Source: Taeniopygia guttata (Eukaryota > Chordata > Aves > Passeriformes > Estrildidae). From it: DNA of 64,000 bases. This document shows, piece after piece, positions 1 to 9,033 of this stretch. Within the stretch, counting starts at the first letter, position 1; every line of letters starts with the position of its first letter. The stretch covers positions 33,583,001 to 33,647,000 of the forward strand of contig NC_133064.1 in the NCBI RefSeq assembly GCF_048771995.1, read 5' to 3'. The position numbers and the translations under genes are program-made. The notes under the pieces are model-generated. The model worked only from the letters and a program-made list of their open reading frames with translations, was not told the origin of the DNA and ran no database searches.

Positions 1-1409
1 CCCATCGTCAGCTCCTGACCATGCATCCCAAGAACCCTCGCCACTTTTGGGAAGCAGTTAAGATGTGAGCTTTAGAGACTGGGGATTGGAACCTGTTAGA
101 AAGGGTGGGAACGCCACACTGTGAAGCTGACACCACACCAGATCCAGGGGAAGGGGCCACAGATGTCAGTCAAACAATTAATCCAGCATCTGTGGAGGAG
201 ATGACAGTTGCTTTGCATCCAGACCAGAAATCTTCAGGGGTCGGACAACAGAAAAAAGGCAAAAATAAGGGCAAGAACAAGCAAGGAACACACAAGCAAA
301 CAGGACCAAATACCAATTTCTTGTGCTTTAAGTGACTAAGGGCAGGGCAAAACAATGTAAGTCTAAATATCACGCCAATGGCCAACCTCTGGTAGGCCCG
401 GGAAACAGGAGGATGACCGCACAGGGGAACTGTGCTCAGACAAAAAGTGATTCCTCAGGGCATGGCACTGGCACGGGCCTGCTCAGCCAGTTCAGGGGCA
501 GCACCCATATCTCCGCCAGGGTGGATGTACATACCGCAATTGCAGTCATCTTAGAATCCTGTCATGAACATAAGGTTCCTTTGGATGTGTTCGGACTTTT
601 GGGACAAGGACTGAGCACACTGCTTGTAGGAAGATCTAGTGTCACCCACCAAGGAATCTTTGTCCACCCAGGTGTTATTGACTCTGGCTTTTCGGGTCAA
701 ATTTGTGCTACGGTTTCCAAGCCCATACCCCCCCGTCACTATTCCAGCAGGGACTCAGATTGCTCAACTTGTGCCTTTTCAGTCATGTGTCCCCAGGACT
801 GGCCAGTGGACTCATGCGAATGGTCGCTTCGAATCCACAGGACTGCCACAAGTCCTCTGGTCTGCAGATATTTCTGCTCAGCGACCCCAGATGATGTGCA
901 CCCTGACCCTACCGAGTGTCTGCCCACTGAAGGCCTGGCTTTGAGGTTTGATCGACACAGGGGCAGATGTGACAGTCATCTCCTTCTCTGCGTGGCCTCC
1001 TACGTGACCTTTGGCTTTCGTAGGGTTGGCCATCCAAGGGTTGGGGGGTGCAGCACAGACCTTCGTAAGGCAATGGTCTGTGCTGTTCAGAAACATAGAT
1101 GGGCAGACAGCTGCAGTTCAGCCCTCTCTCTCTGGGGGTGGGATGTATTTGCTGCCTGGGGGGTACAAATTGGGATGGGTTTTTAATTGGGCCCACTGCG
1201 CTAAAGGGCAGAAAATATCCTATGCTGCCTTTATGGTGGCTGGTGGACAAACCCATTTGGGTTCATCAGTGGCCCCGGACAAAAGAAAAAATTGGTTGCC
1301 CTTCGTGAATTGGTTCAGGAACAACTTCAACAGGGACACACTGAGCCTTCTAACTAGACCCCGGAATACTCCTGTCTTTGTGATAAAGAAAACAGAGAGT
1401 ATGAAAACA
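1..1409 (+). pseudogene. Betaretrovirus-like ERV fragment: Gag nucleocapsid, dUTPase, protease, start of RT
   Basis: This is the gag-pro-pol junction of an old ERVK-type provirus in several broken frames. About 290-430 is the nucleocapsid end; its zinc knuckle is destroyed (the frame around CFK reads into TGA and the His is lost). About 540-900 matches the dUTPase fold, with VIDSGFSGQ-like and IPAG-like segments. About 945-1,130 holds the aspartic protease, where a DTGADVTVIS-like core is readable in one frame. About 1,300-1,390 carries the RT N-terminal NTPVFVIKK signature. The same order is found in provirus X at 3,460-5,100 on the opposite strand, with closely similar protein segments, so the two are diverged copies in inverted orientation. 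The fragment stops abruptly at about 1,409, where minus-strand LTR sequence begins. No frame is intact. Confidence 0.8.
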
Positions 1410-1580
1410 ACACCTGCAGGCTGTTTATAATAATAATAACCTATCACTGTTTATCTTCAACTCCCTAAAGTCTCTCAGGTCGATTCTGGGAAAACTTATC
1501 TAGTTTTCTCGGTCTGTGACCAGGCTGTCACATCCACACCCTCCCAGAGACAAAACTTCCCTCCATTTTCTAAAGGGGTT
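1410..1580 (-). repeat. Truncated LTR and 3' polypurine flank of an older X-family provirus
   Basis: Positions 1,410-1,545 match the U3 half of the X-family LTR (compare 12,720-12,849) and begin, on the minus strand, with TGTGGATGTGACAGCC. Immediately upstream on that strand lies the purine-rich GGAGGG-containing stretch (1,546-1,575) expected of a polypurine tract. The last six bases (1,575-1,580, GGGGTT) are the target-site copy of provirus X, which therefore inserted into the 3' end of an older relative of itself. Confidence 0.65.
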
Positions 1581-1894
1581 TGTAGCTATTGAGTAAGAAA
1601 GCAGCACGGACTCCAAGAAGGCTGGTTTGCACAACAGTAACTTTAATTCAAAAAACTCTTCTCTTTATAGACTGTTCTGACACATTCTACCCAATTGTCT
1701 AATTAACAAAAACACTTTTCTCACAAAAAATCCTTGAGAAGAACAGAAAAACAAAGAGTAGAAAAACACCACCTGCAGGTTGTTTACAATAACAAGCTAT
1801 CATCATTTCTCTACAACTCCCTAAATTCTCACAAGTCTGCCATGAGAAAACTTATCTCTTTTTCTGGCTTTCTGACCAGGCTGTCACATCCACA
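1581..1894 (-). repeat. Provirus X 3' LTR
   Basis: On the minus strand it begins TGTGGATGTGACAGCC and ends TAGCTACA, giving TG...CA ends. A TATA-like TATAAAGAG motif (plus-strand ctctttata, about 1,661-1,669) and an ATTAAAG poly(A)-type signal lie inside. It aligns with 12,535-12,849 over its whole length with many substitutions, so this is an old insertion. Confidence 0.85.
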
Positions 1895-2210
1895 GGTCCC
1901 CTTTTTTGTTTAAAGGAGGCACTGTTTGTAATCCTCTGCGGGGCCCCATGCAGGAAGGAGAACAAACATGGCTCCAGAGGTTCCTCAATCGGACGCCAAT
2001 TTAAAATGGTCAGAGAGATCAGATCTTGTGATTCCATCTTACAAGAAATGCACCATCAATCCTAAAATAATTTGCTTATTCTAATACAATTTCAATACTA
2101 CATCTAATATAATAACAACTCATTAATTTGTTCAATGAACCGACAGTCTCAGCCTGTCAACAGTCCTTTTTCAGAAGCAAAGAAAGGATGGAATGTTCAC
2201 TCCCCACTCG
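1895..2210 (-). other. Provirus X 3' untranslated region with polypurine tract
   Basis: On the minus strand this runs from the end of integrase to the 3' LTR. The polypurine tract, a run of six A and four G, sits at about 1,897-1,912 directly against the LTR start. I see no env-like frame in the roughly 300 bases available. Confidence 0.6.
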
Positions 2211-2560
2211 TGGAGGGGCCATGTGATTGATGGTCATCATCTTGATCATTTGGTGGTTGCCTGTTGACCACATTCTGGTTTTGGTGTCTCAAGTAAGAGC
2301 GGACACACCTCGCAGGTACCCATCGTACTCCAGTATCTGTGGAAACATATGCATACCTGCGGCCCCAAGCGATAAGGTCTCACAGGCCCTCCCCCCTTAT
2401 TAGGGGCTAGGTCCCATATCTGGACTTTCGCTTGAGGCAGGTGCTTCTCACCTGAAGAATGCAACAAGAGAAAATGATTTAAAATGACAAGATTCTCTGA
2501 ATTCTGTGGCACTTTGAGGTGGTTGATTTGGTTTCTCCAGGCATCCCCGTTTTTTTGGTT
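2211..2560 (-). pseudogene. Provirus X integrase C-terminal domain (remnant)
   Basis: In one minus-strand frame at about 2,260-2,395 the segment reads WGRRYAYVSTDTGVRWVPA followed by a basic tail. This is the SH3-like DNA-binding C-terminus of ERVK integrase; provirus W has a parallel segment (WGRGYACVSTPSGLRWVPS). The catalytic core is absent: upstream the sequence meets an A-run and jumps back to RT, so RNase H and most of integrase are deleted. Confidence 0.65.
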
Positions 2561-2580
2561 TTTTTTTTTTTTTTTTTTTT
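2556..2580 (-). repeat. Homopolymer A-run (T on plus) at a pol deletion junction
   Basis: A run of about 20 T on the plus strand is preceded by a seven-T run. On the coding (minus) strand it is an A-run that joins RT residues directly to integrase C-terminal sequence. It may mark a deletion, or the tail of a lost retrotransposed insert. Confidence 0.55.
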
Positions 2581-2699
2581 GCACATTGAAGGCACTGTGA
2601 AGGCAAACTTTGGCTCATCATCAGGGTGCAAAGGAATTGTTGAAAAAAATCCTTCAAGTCAATGATCAAAATCTCCCATCCTACAGGGATCATGGTGGG
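2581..2699 (-). pseudogene. Provirus X RT, segment distal to the CR1 insertion
   Basis: The minus-strand frame reads [14 protein letters not shown] near 2,640-2,690. This is the RT palm segment containing the first catalytic aspartate (IIDLKD). It continues the RT that starts at 3,460-3,610 on the other side of the CR1 insertion. Sequence decays quickly after this point and ends at the A-run. The YMDD box is not present. Confidence 0.7.
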
Positions 2700-3459
2700 T
2701 GAGATGAAGTTTAATAAGTCCAAGTGCCAAGTCCTGCATTTTGGCCACAATAACCCCCTGCAGCATTATAGGCTGGGGACGGTGTGGCTAGACAGTGCCC
2801 AGGTGGAAAGGGACCTCGGGCTACTGGTCGACAGCCGACTGAACATGAGCCAGCAGTGTTCCCTGGTGGCCAAGAAGGCCAATGGCATCCTGGCCTGTAT
2901 CAGGAATGGTGTGGCCAGCAGGAGCAGGGAGGTCATTCTCCCCCTCTACTTGGTACTGGTGAGGCCGCACTGTGAGTACTGTGTCCAGTTCTGGGCCCCT
3001 CAGTTTAGGAAGGACATTGAGATGCTTGAGCGTGTCCAGAGGAGGGCAACAAGGTTGGTGAAGGGCTTGGAATACAAGCCCTATGAGGAACAACTAAGGA
3101 AGCTGGGGTTGTTTAGCCTGGAGGAAAGGAAACTCAGAGGCGACCTTATCACTCTCTACAACTTCCTGAAGGGTGGTTGTAGTCAGGTGGGGATTGGTCT
3201 CTTTCACCAGGCAGCAACTGTCAGAATGTCTCAAGCTGCGTCAAGGAAAATATAGGTTAGATATTAGGAAAAAGTTTTTCACGCAAAGGGTGATAAAATA
3301 CTGGAATGGTCTGCCTGGGGAGGTGGTGGAGTCACCATCCCTGAATGTGTTTAAAAAAAGACTGGATGTGGCACTCGGTGCCGTGGTTTAGTTGAGGTGT
3401 CAGGGAACAGGTTGGACTTGATGACCTTGAAGGTCTCTTCCAACCTTGTGATTCTGTGA
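2700..3459 (+). mobile_element. CR1 LINE, 5'-truncated (RT C-terminus and 3' UTR)
   Basis: The plus-strand frame encodes the CR1 RT C-terminal region: segments [45 protein letters not shown] and [11 protein letters not shown] are characteristic. A frameshift near 3,180-3,250 moves the reading to a second frame ([28 protein letters not shown]), followed by the short 3' UTR ending with the CR1-type GATTCTGTGA at 3,450-3,459. It lies inside the RT of provirus X, whose frame resumes on both sides, so it inserted after X. CR1 3' ends of this type point to a bird or other sauropsid. Confidence 0.9.
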
Positions 3460-3720
3460 GAGCATAACCGGCTGCAATGCCCCCATGCTTTCCATCACCA
3501 CATCAATATTCCGGAGGCCCTGTAAGAGTCTCCATTTCCCAGCCTTTATCACAAAGACAGGAGTATTCCAGGGACTAGCAGAGGGTCCCTGTTGACGAAG
3601 GTCAACCAATTTCTTCTGTCAGGGGCCACTGATGAACCCAAATGGGTTTGTCCACCAGCCACCATAAAGGCAGTGTAGGATATCTTTTGCCCTTCAACAC
3701 AGTAGCCTCAATTAAAAATC
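3460..3720 (-). pseudogene. Provirus X RT N-terminus
   Basis: The minus-strand frame carries the betaretroviral RT start: [14 protein letters not shown], GKWRLLQ and MGALQP motifs between about 3,470 and 3,570. It is interrupted by the CR1 LINE immediately after MGALQP. Upstream it runs into the protease region with a stop between the two frames. Confidence 0.75.
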
Positions 3721-4030
3721 TGTCCCAATTCACACTCCTCAGGCAGCCAATACATCCAGCCCCCAGAGACTGATCGAAGATGGAATGACATCGGGCTGTA
3801 CTGCAGCTGTTTGCCCATTCGCATTACTGATCAGCACATACCATTGGCTCACCAAGGTACGTGCTGCATCCCCCACCCCTACGATGGCCGACCCCACAGA
3901 AGCCAAAGACCACGTAGGAGGCCATGCAGAGAGGGAGATGACTGTCACATCCGCCCCTGTGTCAATCAAACCTTGAAGTTCGATCATCGGAGGACGGGCA
4001 CCCAGTAGGGTCAGGGTACACACCATGTGG
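3721..4030 (-). pseudogene. Provirus X retroviral aspartic protease
   Basis: A minus-strand open frame of 95 codons (3,739-4,026) contains LIDTGADVTVIS, the catalytic DTGA core of retropepsins, near 3,950-3,965, followed by flap-like and GLDVLAA segments. The protease would dimerise and cleave Gag and Gag-Pol in the particle. A second frame lies just upstream for dUTPase, as in betaretroviruses where dUTPase and protease share the pro gene. The usual C-terminal GRD-like motif appears altered. Confidence 0.8.
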
Positions 4031-4400
4031 GGTCACTGAGAAGAAATGTCTGCAGACCAGAAGACTTGAGGCAGTTCCGCGGATCCGAAGCCACCCCTCC
4101 CACGAGTCTGCTGGCCAGTCCTGGGGACACATGACTGAAAAGGCACAAGTTGAGCAATCTGAGTCCCTGCCGGAATAGTGACAGCAGGGGAGGGTGTGAA
4201 AACCGTGGCACAAATCTGACCCGAAAAGCCAGAGTCAATAACATCTGGGTGAACAAAGATCACTTGGTGAGTGACACAAGACTTCCCCATGAGCAACGTG
4301 CTCAGTCTCTGTCCCAAAAGTCCGAACACATCCAAAGGAACCTTATGTTCATGACAGGATTCTAAGATGACCATGTCGGCGGTACATGCATCCACGTCGG
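4031..4400 (-). pseudogene. Provirus X dUTPase
   Basis: A minus-strand frame (4,033-4,395, 120 codons) shows dUTPase motifs in order: a VPLDVFGLLGQRLS-like first motif, VIDSGFSGQI (motif 3 region) and IPAGTQIAQLVPF (motif 4). The enzyme hydrolyses dUTP to dUMP and keeps uracil out of retroviral cDNA. A pro-encoded dUTPase upstream of the protease is a betaretrovirus/ERVK trait. The frame is offset from gag and from protease, as expected for frameshifted expression or later mutation. Confidence 0.8.
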
Positions 4401-5102
4401 TGGAGCCGTGGGTGATGCCTCTGAGCTGGCTGAGCAGACTTGAGCCGGCACCATGCTCTGAGGAATCACTTGTGTCAGGGCATAATTCCCCTGTGTGGTC
4501 ATCCTCCTATTTCCTGGGCCTACCAGAGGCTGGCCATTGGCATGAAATTTAGCCTTGCATTGGTTTGAATAATGACCTGCCCTCAGGCATCTAGAGCACA
4601 AGAAGGTGGAACCCGGTCCTGTCGGTTTGCTTGTCCCTTACTTTCTCCTCCCCTTATTTTTACTCTTCTTCTGTTTTCCGTCCCCTAAGGGTACCTAGTC
4701 TGGCTGTGAAACAACCGCCAGAGTGAACACCTTGAGGTCTACAGAACCCATCTTGGCACATGCATTGACTATGTCCACTAGTGTCGGGTTGCCTGGAAGA
4801 GCATCTATGATCTTCTGGCACTCACTGTTCGAGTTGACCCGAGCCAACTGCTGGCGTAAAACCCGCCTTAAGGCATCATCCTCACCCTGTTTCTCCAGGG
4901 CAGCTGCAAGCCTCTCAGCAAATGGCAAAAAAGGCTCACCTGCTCCCTGAATTATCGTTGTAAACTGTGGTCTGGGGGACGCCGTCTCAATAGTTTTCAA
5001 CAATGCATTGAATCCTACCCTTTGACACTGCTCAAGAATGGCAGAGTCCCAGGTAGCCTGAAAATCAGGACTGGAAAAGGCCTGCTCTCAGAAGAGACAA
5101 TC
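4401..5102 (-). pseudogene. Provirus X Gag: capsid C-terminal domain and nucleocapsid
   Basis: The minus-strand frame at 4,695-5,003 holds the capsid C-terminal domain with a major homology region (IIQGAGEPFLPFAERL, near 4,915-4,965). Downstream, at about 4,550-4,600, lies a complete CX2CX4HX4C zinc knuckle (CSRCLRAGHYSNQC), the RNA-packaging nucleocapsid motif, in a different frame. Capsid sequence runs on upstream to 5,102, where a solo LTR interrupts it and the frame picks up again beyond 5,450. Confidence 0.8.
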
Positions 5103-5449
5103 TGTTGCCCTGATTTTTAAAAGTGTGAAGTGATCTTTTATAGTTCTTTTGAAAGTGTTAAAGTTCTAATAAAACTTCTTTAGCCTTCTGATAATGTTTA
5201 CATATTTGAGAGTCAGAGTTCCCACACAATTTCATGTATAAATAGAATAGTTTACATATTTCTCTGTGAGTGGAGAGAAATGATTGATTGATCTTTAGAC
5301 CAGTGTGGTTGGAGAGGTAGTAATTCCATCATCCAATCCACGGTCACCTTTGGAATTCTATAAATACCAGATGTTTGAATAAAACTGTGTCTTTTTCTCT
5401 TTTAAACTTACCAAACTTCTGTGTAATCATTTTGTGCCCAATAGCAACA
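5103..5449 (+). mobile_element. Solo LTR (TGTTGCC...GCAACA) inserted in X gag
   Basis: The ends are short inverted repeats, TGTTGC at 5,103 and GCAACA at 5,449. A TATAAATA box (about 5,359-5,366) is followed by AATAAAA near 5,378. X gag resumes on both sides, so it is an insertion. The flanking bases (ACAATC and AGCATC) resemble each other only loosely, so I cannot confirm the target-site duplication. Confidence 0.65.
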
Positions 5450-5513
5450 AGCATCCACCCCTACACCATACCTAGGATCTACCCGAGGCAGAAGCCTGTT
5501 GCTTGCTGCAACC
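5450..5513 (-). pseudogene. Provirus X gag sliver between two solo LTRs
   Basis: This is a short stretch of X gag left between the LTRs at 5,103-5,449 and 5,514-5,871. On the minus strand it keeps capsid-region coding potential in line with the pieces on either side. Its last six bases, GCAACC, are the target-site copy of the right-hand LTR. Confidence 0.5.
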
Positions 5514-5871
5514 TGTTACAGTGAGCTCCTGGACACCCTTTTGTCCCCCCTTTCCTAGGGCCTCTGTGGCTCTGATCATGATAACCCCTGAATCCTCCCT
5601 CCTGCCCCAATGGGGTTGGCGGGGAGCCAGGAGTGCCCACCCTGTCCAAAACCTATATAGACCCCTGAAACTTCCTGCTCTTCCTCTTTTGCCCCACTCT
5701 CCATGGACACCACAGAATAAAGAGAGCTGTTCCAACACCCTGGGGTAAGGAGCCTCTTCTGATTACCTTTCCCTCTCCCTGCTATTTCCTCCCCTCACAG
5801 CCCCATATCTCTGAGCTAGTCGGATTCATTCGGGGGGCTGCGTGGAGGGGGGGAAAACCATAGAAATAACA
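5514..5871 (+). mobile_element. Solo LTR of the T-provirus family
   Basis: It begins TGTTACAG, ends AATAACA and is flanked by a perfect 6-bp TSD GCAACC (5,508-5,513 and 5,872-5,877). It holds a TATATAGA box (about 5,652) and AATAAAG (about 5,717). The U5 portion matches the minus-strand LTR at 40,552-40,880, including a GGGGGGCTG-rich end, so both belong to one ERVK family. Confidence 0.8.
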
Positions 5872-7299
5872 GCAACCTTTACAACAGCCTGTGTCCAGCT
5901 GTCCAAAAAAACCTCATATTGCACAGGTTGGCACAGTGCCTGAGCAATATGCTTAATATCAAATGGAGCAAGCAGGTTCGAGTTTATCACTGTGAGAGCC
6001 TGCATAACTTGCACAGAGCCAAGGCCATATTTTGCAACCTTGTCCTGCAAATCCTGGATCACCTGCCAGGCAATCACCTCATGCTTGTCGGTGTGTCCTG
6101 AATTTGGGACAGGTTAATACATGGGAAGAGCTCGCACCAGGACTTGTGGCAGAACATGGTCCTCTTGAACCACCCGTGCCCCCCCCCCCCCCCCCCAGAT
6201 GCCGGACAAGCTGTCTGACCGACACCTGTGGCTCCTTCCTCCGGAGCAAGTGTGGAGTCAGCTGTACACCATGGCCTTCCCACCCTGTCCAACAGGTCCC
6301 CACCCAGGGATGGGGAAGACAGTCCACAGGCAGCAGGGGGTGGTGGGTTGGCTGAAGGCTCTGAAGTCGAATGACCGAATGCATACCACAAAGTCAAAGA
6401 GTGGGTTGCAAGTCCAGATGCACAGGGGCTGACTGCCAACTGTGCCATGGTCAGGGGCTCAGCCACAAATGATGCTGCCACGGGCTGCAATGGCAAAGGT
6501 GCAAAAGACATCAAGTCAACCAAGTCAGCTGCCGCACCGGGAGGAGGAAGAGGCAGTTGCTCCGCAATCAAAGACGGGGGAACAAAAGGAGACACAGCCC
6601 CTGCTGTGTGATTTACCGTTCAGAGAGACGGCGCTGATGCGGCAGGCACAGTCACTGTTGTCCATGCAAGTGCCATGGAAAAGGAGGGGGAAACCACTCG
6701 CCATCAGGCATAGATGATGGGTGTGGCAAGTACAGCTGCTCAAGCTCTGTGGCTGATGGCAAGGGAGCTGATATAATGGCCAGTGTTTTTGTGGCAACCG
6801 TCGATGGTGAAGCAGATCCCGCCCCCACCCATGATGTGAGGAGGGGATCTTGAGCTGGGAACTGCAGCTCCTGCTGGCCATGAAAGAGTCAGTCCCCGGT
6901 GTGCGGGGGGGAGAAAGCAGGACCGGTCACCACAGAGACCCTCCGGCCACTCTTCACAGGAAAAGGGAGAGCCGACCCGCTGGTCATGGCGGTGATAGTT
7001 CTGGCACTGCCAGTGGGGACGGAGGGGCGGAAAATGGCGTGAGCAGAGAAGTGCCATCTCCGGGGTGCAGTTGAGATGAGGCTATCGCTCTCAGCAGCAT
7101 TGATGTCACGGAAGGAGGAGACAGAGATCTCCCCAACAACGTAGGGACCAGGACTTCTCAGCAGAACATAATCTCCAGATGAGAGATAGGTTCTGTGGAG
7201 AGTTCCCACGCCTCCTGCCGGCCTGCACGGAGCTGGGGAAAAACTGGCAGTCACCTGGTCTGGTGATCTTTCTCCTAGGGTGCTGCTGCCGTCTCCACC
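5872..7299 (-). pseudogene. Provirus X Gag: capsid N-terminal domain and proline-rich middle
   Basis: Read on the minus strand from 7,299, this is the Gag region between matrix and capsid. The first part (to about 6,080) is proline-, serine- and alanine-rich and lies in several frames, with stops and a run of 18 C at 6,179-6,196. From about 6,077 down, an 83-codon frame gives an ERVK-like capsid N-terminal domain (WQVIQDLQDKVAKYGLG, PFDIKHIAQALCQP). The frame joins the matrix piece beyond 11,958 in phase, across element Y. Confidence 0.7.
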
Positions 7300-7305
7300 C
7301 TCCAA

Positions 7306-7700
7306 TGTTACAGCATTTTTGAGAGAAAGAGGGCATGAATTGTGAAAGTTGAGCTACTCCAGGCTAGGCCTCAGATTGAGGCCTGGTGGGGCCCTCAAAG
7401 CCTCTGACGCAGTTAGAAATTCAGGGTTGTGGCGCAGGTAGAAAATAGTCTTAAAGTACTGTGGGGACCACGGGGGGTGAACTAGTATAGGTTTTATGGT
7501 GTACAGTGCAGGCCGTTTTAAGGAAAAGGTAAACAATGTTAGCCTACCAATCAGAGTGTCTTTGTTTCTGTAAACTATATAGAAGCTTATATAAACTACC
7601 GCCTGATTTTGAATAAACGGAGAACGTTGCATTAATCATATTGATTGGATGTGCGTTTGTCTTGTCCAGTTTCCCGTTTCCCTGAGGTTCCCTGGCTTTA
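7306..7700 (+). repeat. Element Y 5' LTR
   Basis: Starts TGTTACAGCATTTTTG and ends CCCTGGCTTTA (not the usual CA). A TATATAAA box (about 7,589-7,596) is followed by AATAAAC near 7,611. The LTR at 11,558-11,952 has the same length and I find no difference by eye, which implies a recent insertion. Confidence 0.9.
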
Positions 7701-7702
7701 AG

Positions 7703-7721
7703 TGGCGCCCGGACCAGGGAC
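7703..7721 (+). promoter_or_regulatory. Element Y primer-binding site
   Basis: TGGCGCCCGGACCAGGGAC starts 2 bases after the 5' LTR. It resembles the lysine-tRNA (Lys3-type) PBS with a small insertion and substitution. It is where a host tRNA would prime minus-strand synthesis. Confidence 0.7.
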
Positions 7722-8133
7722 TCAGGAGGCTCCGAAAAGGCTGCCAAATTACTTTTAGAGTAACGGGCAGTCAGGTTTGAGTCGCGCGACAGGAATTCAG
7801 GTCCAAATCGCCTCATGGTGACGGGACCGGGATCCCAAATTCACTTTTTGTGAACGGGGATCAGGTGGAACGGAGCAGAAGTCTCCAAACTCCGAATTGG
7901 GCCGTTTCCCAACGGGAGGAAAAAGACTCTTCGCATTGTTGTTTGCTTGCGAGAGTCCGTTGGAGCAGTGGGAAGACCTCGGCGTTCACAAAGGACCCGA
8001 ACGGCGGGGGTGGACGTGGCCGAGGCCGGGGAGCTGGAGCGGGAGCTGCTGCCTTGCCGAAGAAAAGCGAGAGCGGAGCAGCCCGCGGAGACTGAGGTAA
8101 GCCGCGAACAGAAAGAGAGGGTGAAAGTTCACC

Positions 8134-9033
8134 ATGGATGGAGATTTTCAGGCTTCAGTGCGGCTGCTCTTTCATATTCTCTCAAAGAGAGCTGAAAAAG
8201 TTAAAGAAGCCGATTTAGAACAGTTGGTCCTTTGGGCGAGAAGCAAAGGCAAGCTGCAAAAACCTTCGCTGATTTTTAGTAAAGTCGAATCGCAAGAGCT
8301 GGGGCAGCTGCTTTGGCACGCAGTGATAGAGGGCGGAGATGGGAGAGAAGCAGTGCTGGCCCCTCGCCCCCCCGCAGCAGCGGCGGCGGCGGCGAGCAAC
8401 CCGGCGCGGCATGTCAATTGTAGCAGAAACAAGCGATCACAAAGCAAGATACAAAGGCAAGAAAAAGTTACAGAAAGCCCTTCCTCCTCCCTTGCGGAAC
8501 GGGTTGGCAGAACTAAGGCAACGGACTGTGGCGGAGAGCAGCAGGGTGCGGCGGTGAGCACCGGCCAGCCGCCCGGGCGGATCGCAGAGCGGGGCCAGGC
8601 AGAGCGGGGCCAGGCAGAGCGGGGCCAGGCAGAGCGGGGCCGGCCAGCACCGAGCCTGAGGCGGCCCCGGGGCGGAGCGGACTTCGGCCGAGAGACAGAA
8701 GGCTCCTTGTTGCCGAGCAACAGCGCAAGGGTGGAGACGGGCATTCCCCGGGGCTCGGCCGCGCTGGAGTCGGAGCAGGAGGGGTGCGGCCGCATCAGGA
8801 GCGTCTCCTCGCCCGTCCCCACAGTGACGCAGCAAGGACGGGAGCGAGACGGCGCCGCCCCCCTCATCTCCCCGCAGCACCCAGCAATGGCGGCGGAGAC
8901 GCTGCACAGCCTGGTTGCCACGGTAACGACAACCCCGAGAGCAGCAGCGCCACCGATGGCGAGATGGCAACACTACAGCAAAAATTTCAACAGCTTTTTT
9001 TTTTCAACTCCTTGCAAGAGACAAAAGACGTAA
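8134..9033 (+). CDS. gag: Element Y Gag matrix-like protein (299 codons, C-terminally replaced)
   Basis: The first ATG after the 5' leader opens a 299-codon frame. Residues about 8-75 resemble the ERVK/betaretroviral matrix (Gag p10) helical domain: LLFHILSKRAEKVKEADLEQ and WARSKGKLQ, with regularly spaced hydrophobic residues. The rest is low-complexity and rich in Ala, Pro, Arg and Gly, including a four-fold AERGQ repeat. Capsid, major homology region and zinc knuckle are missing. There is no MG myristoylation start (it begins MDGD). The frame ends in AT-rich sequence. It may still mark RNA for packaging or may simply be the remnant left when the body of gag-pol was lost. Translation is not shown. 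Confidence 0.6.
   Translation: MDGDFQASVRLLFHILSKRAEKVKEADLEQLVLWARSKGKLQKPSLIFSKVESQELGQLLWHAVIEGGDGREAVLAPRPPAAAAAAASNPARHVNCSRNKRSQSKIQRQEKVTESPSSSLAERVGRTKATDCGGEQQGAAVSTGQPPGRIAERGQAERGQAERGQAERGRPAPSLRRPRGGADFGRETEGSLLPSNSARVETGIPRGSAALESEQEGCGRIRSVSSPVPTVTQQGRERDGAAPLISPQHPAMAAETLHSLVATVTTTPRAAAPPMARWQHYSKNFNSFFFSTPCKRQKT
8583..8645 (+). repeat. 15-bp tandem repeat in Y gag (four copies)
   Basis: GCAGAGCGGGGCCAG is repeated head to tail four times, the last copy slightly altered, encoding AERGQ units. The length is a multiple of three, so the frame is kept. Confidence 0.85.

Noticed and set aside
8172..8973. Long minus-strand frames opposite Y gag (249 and 178 codons)
   Set aside because: They are antisense to a GC-rich, repeat-bearing region, have no motif, and disappear where the composition changes.
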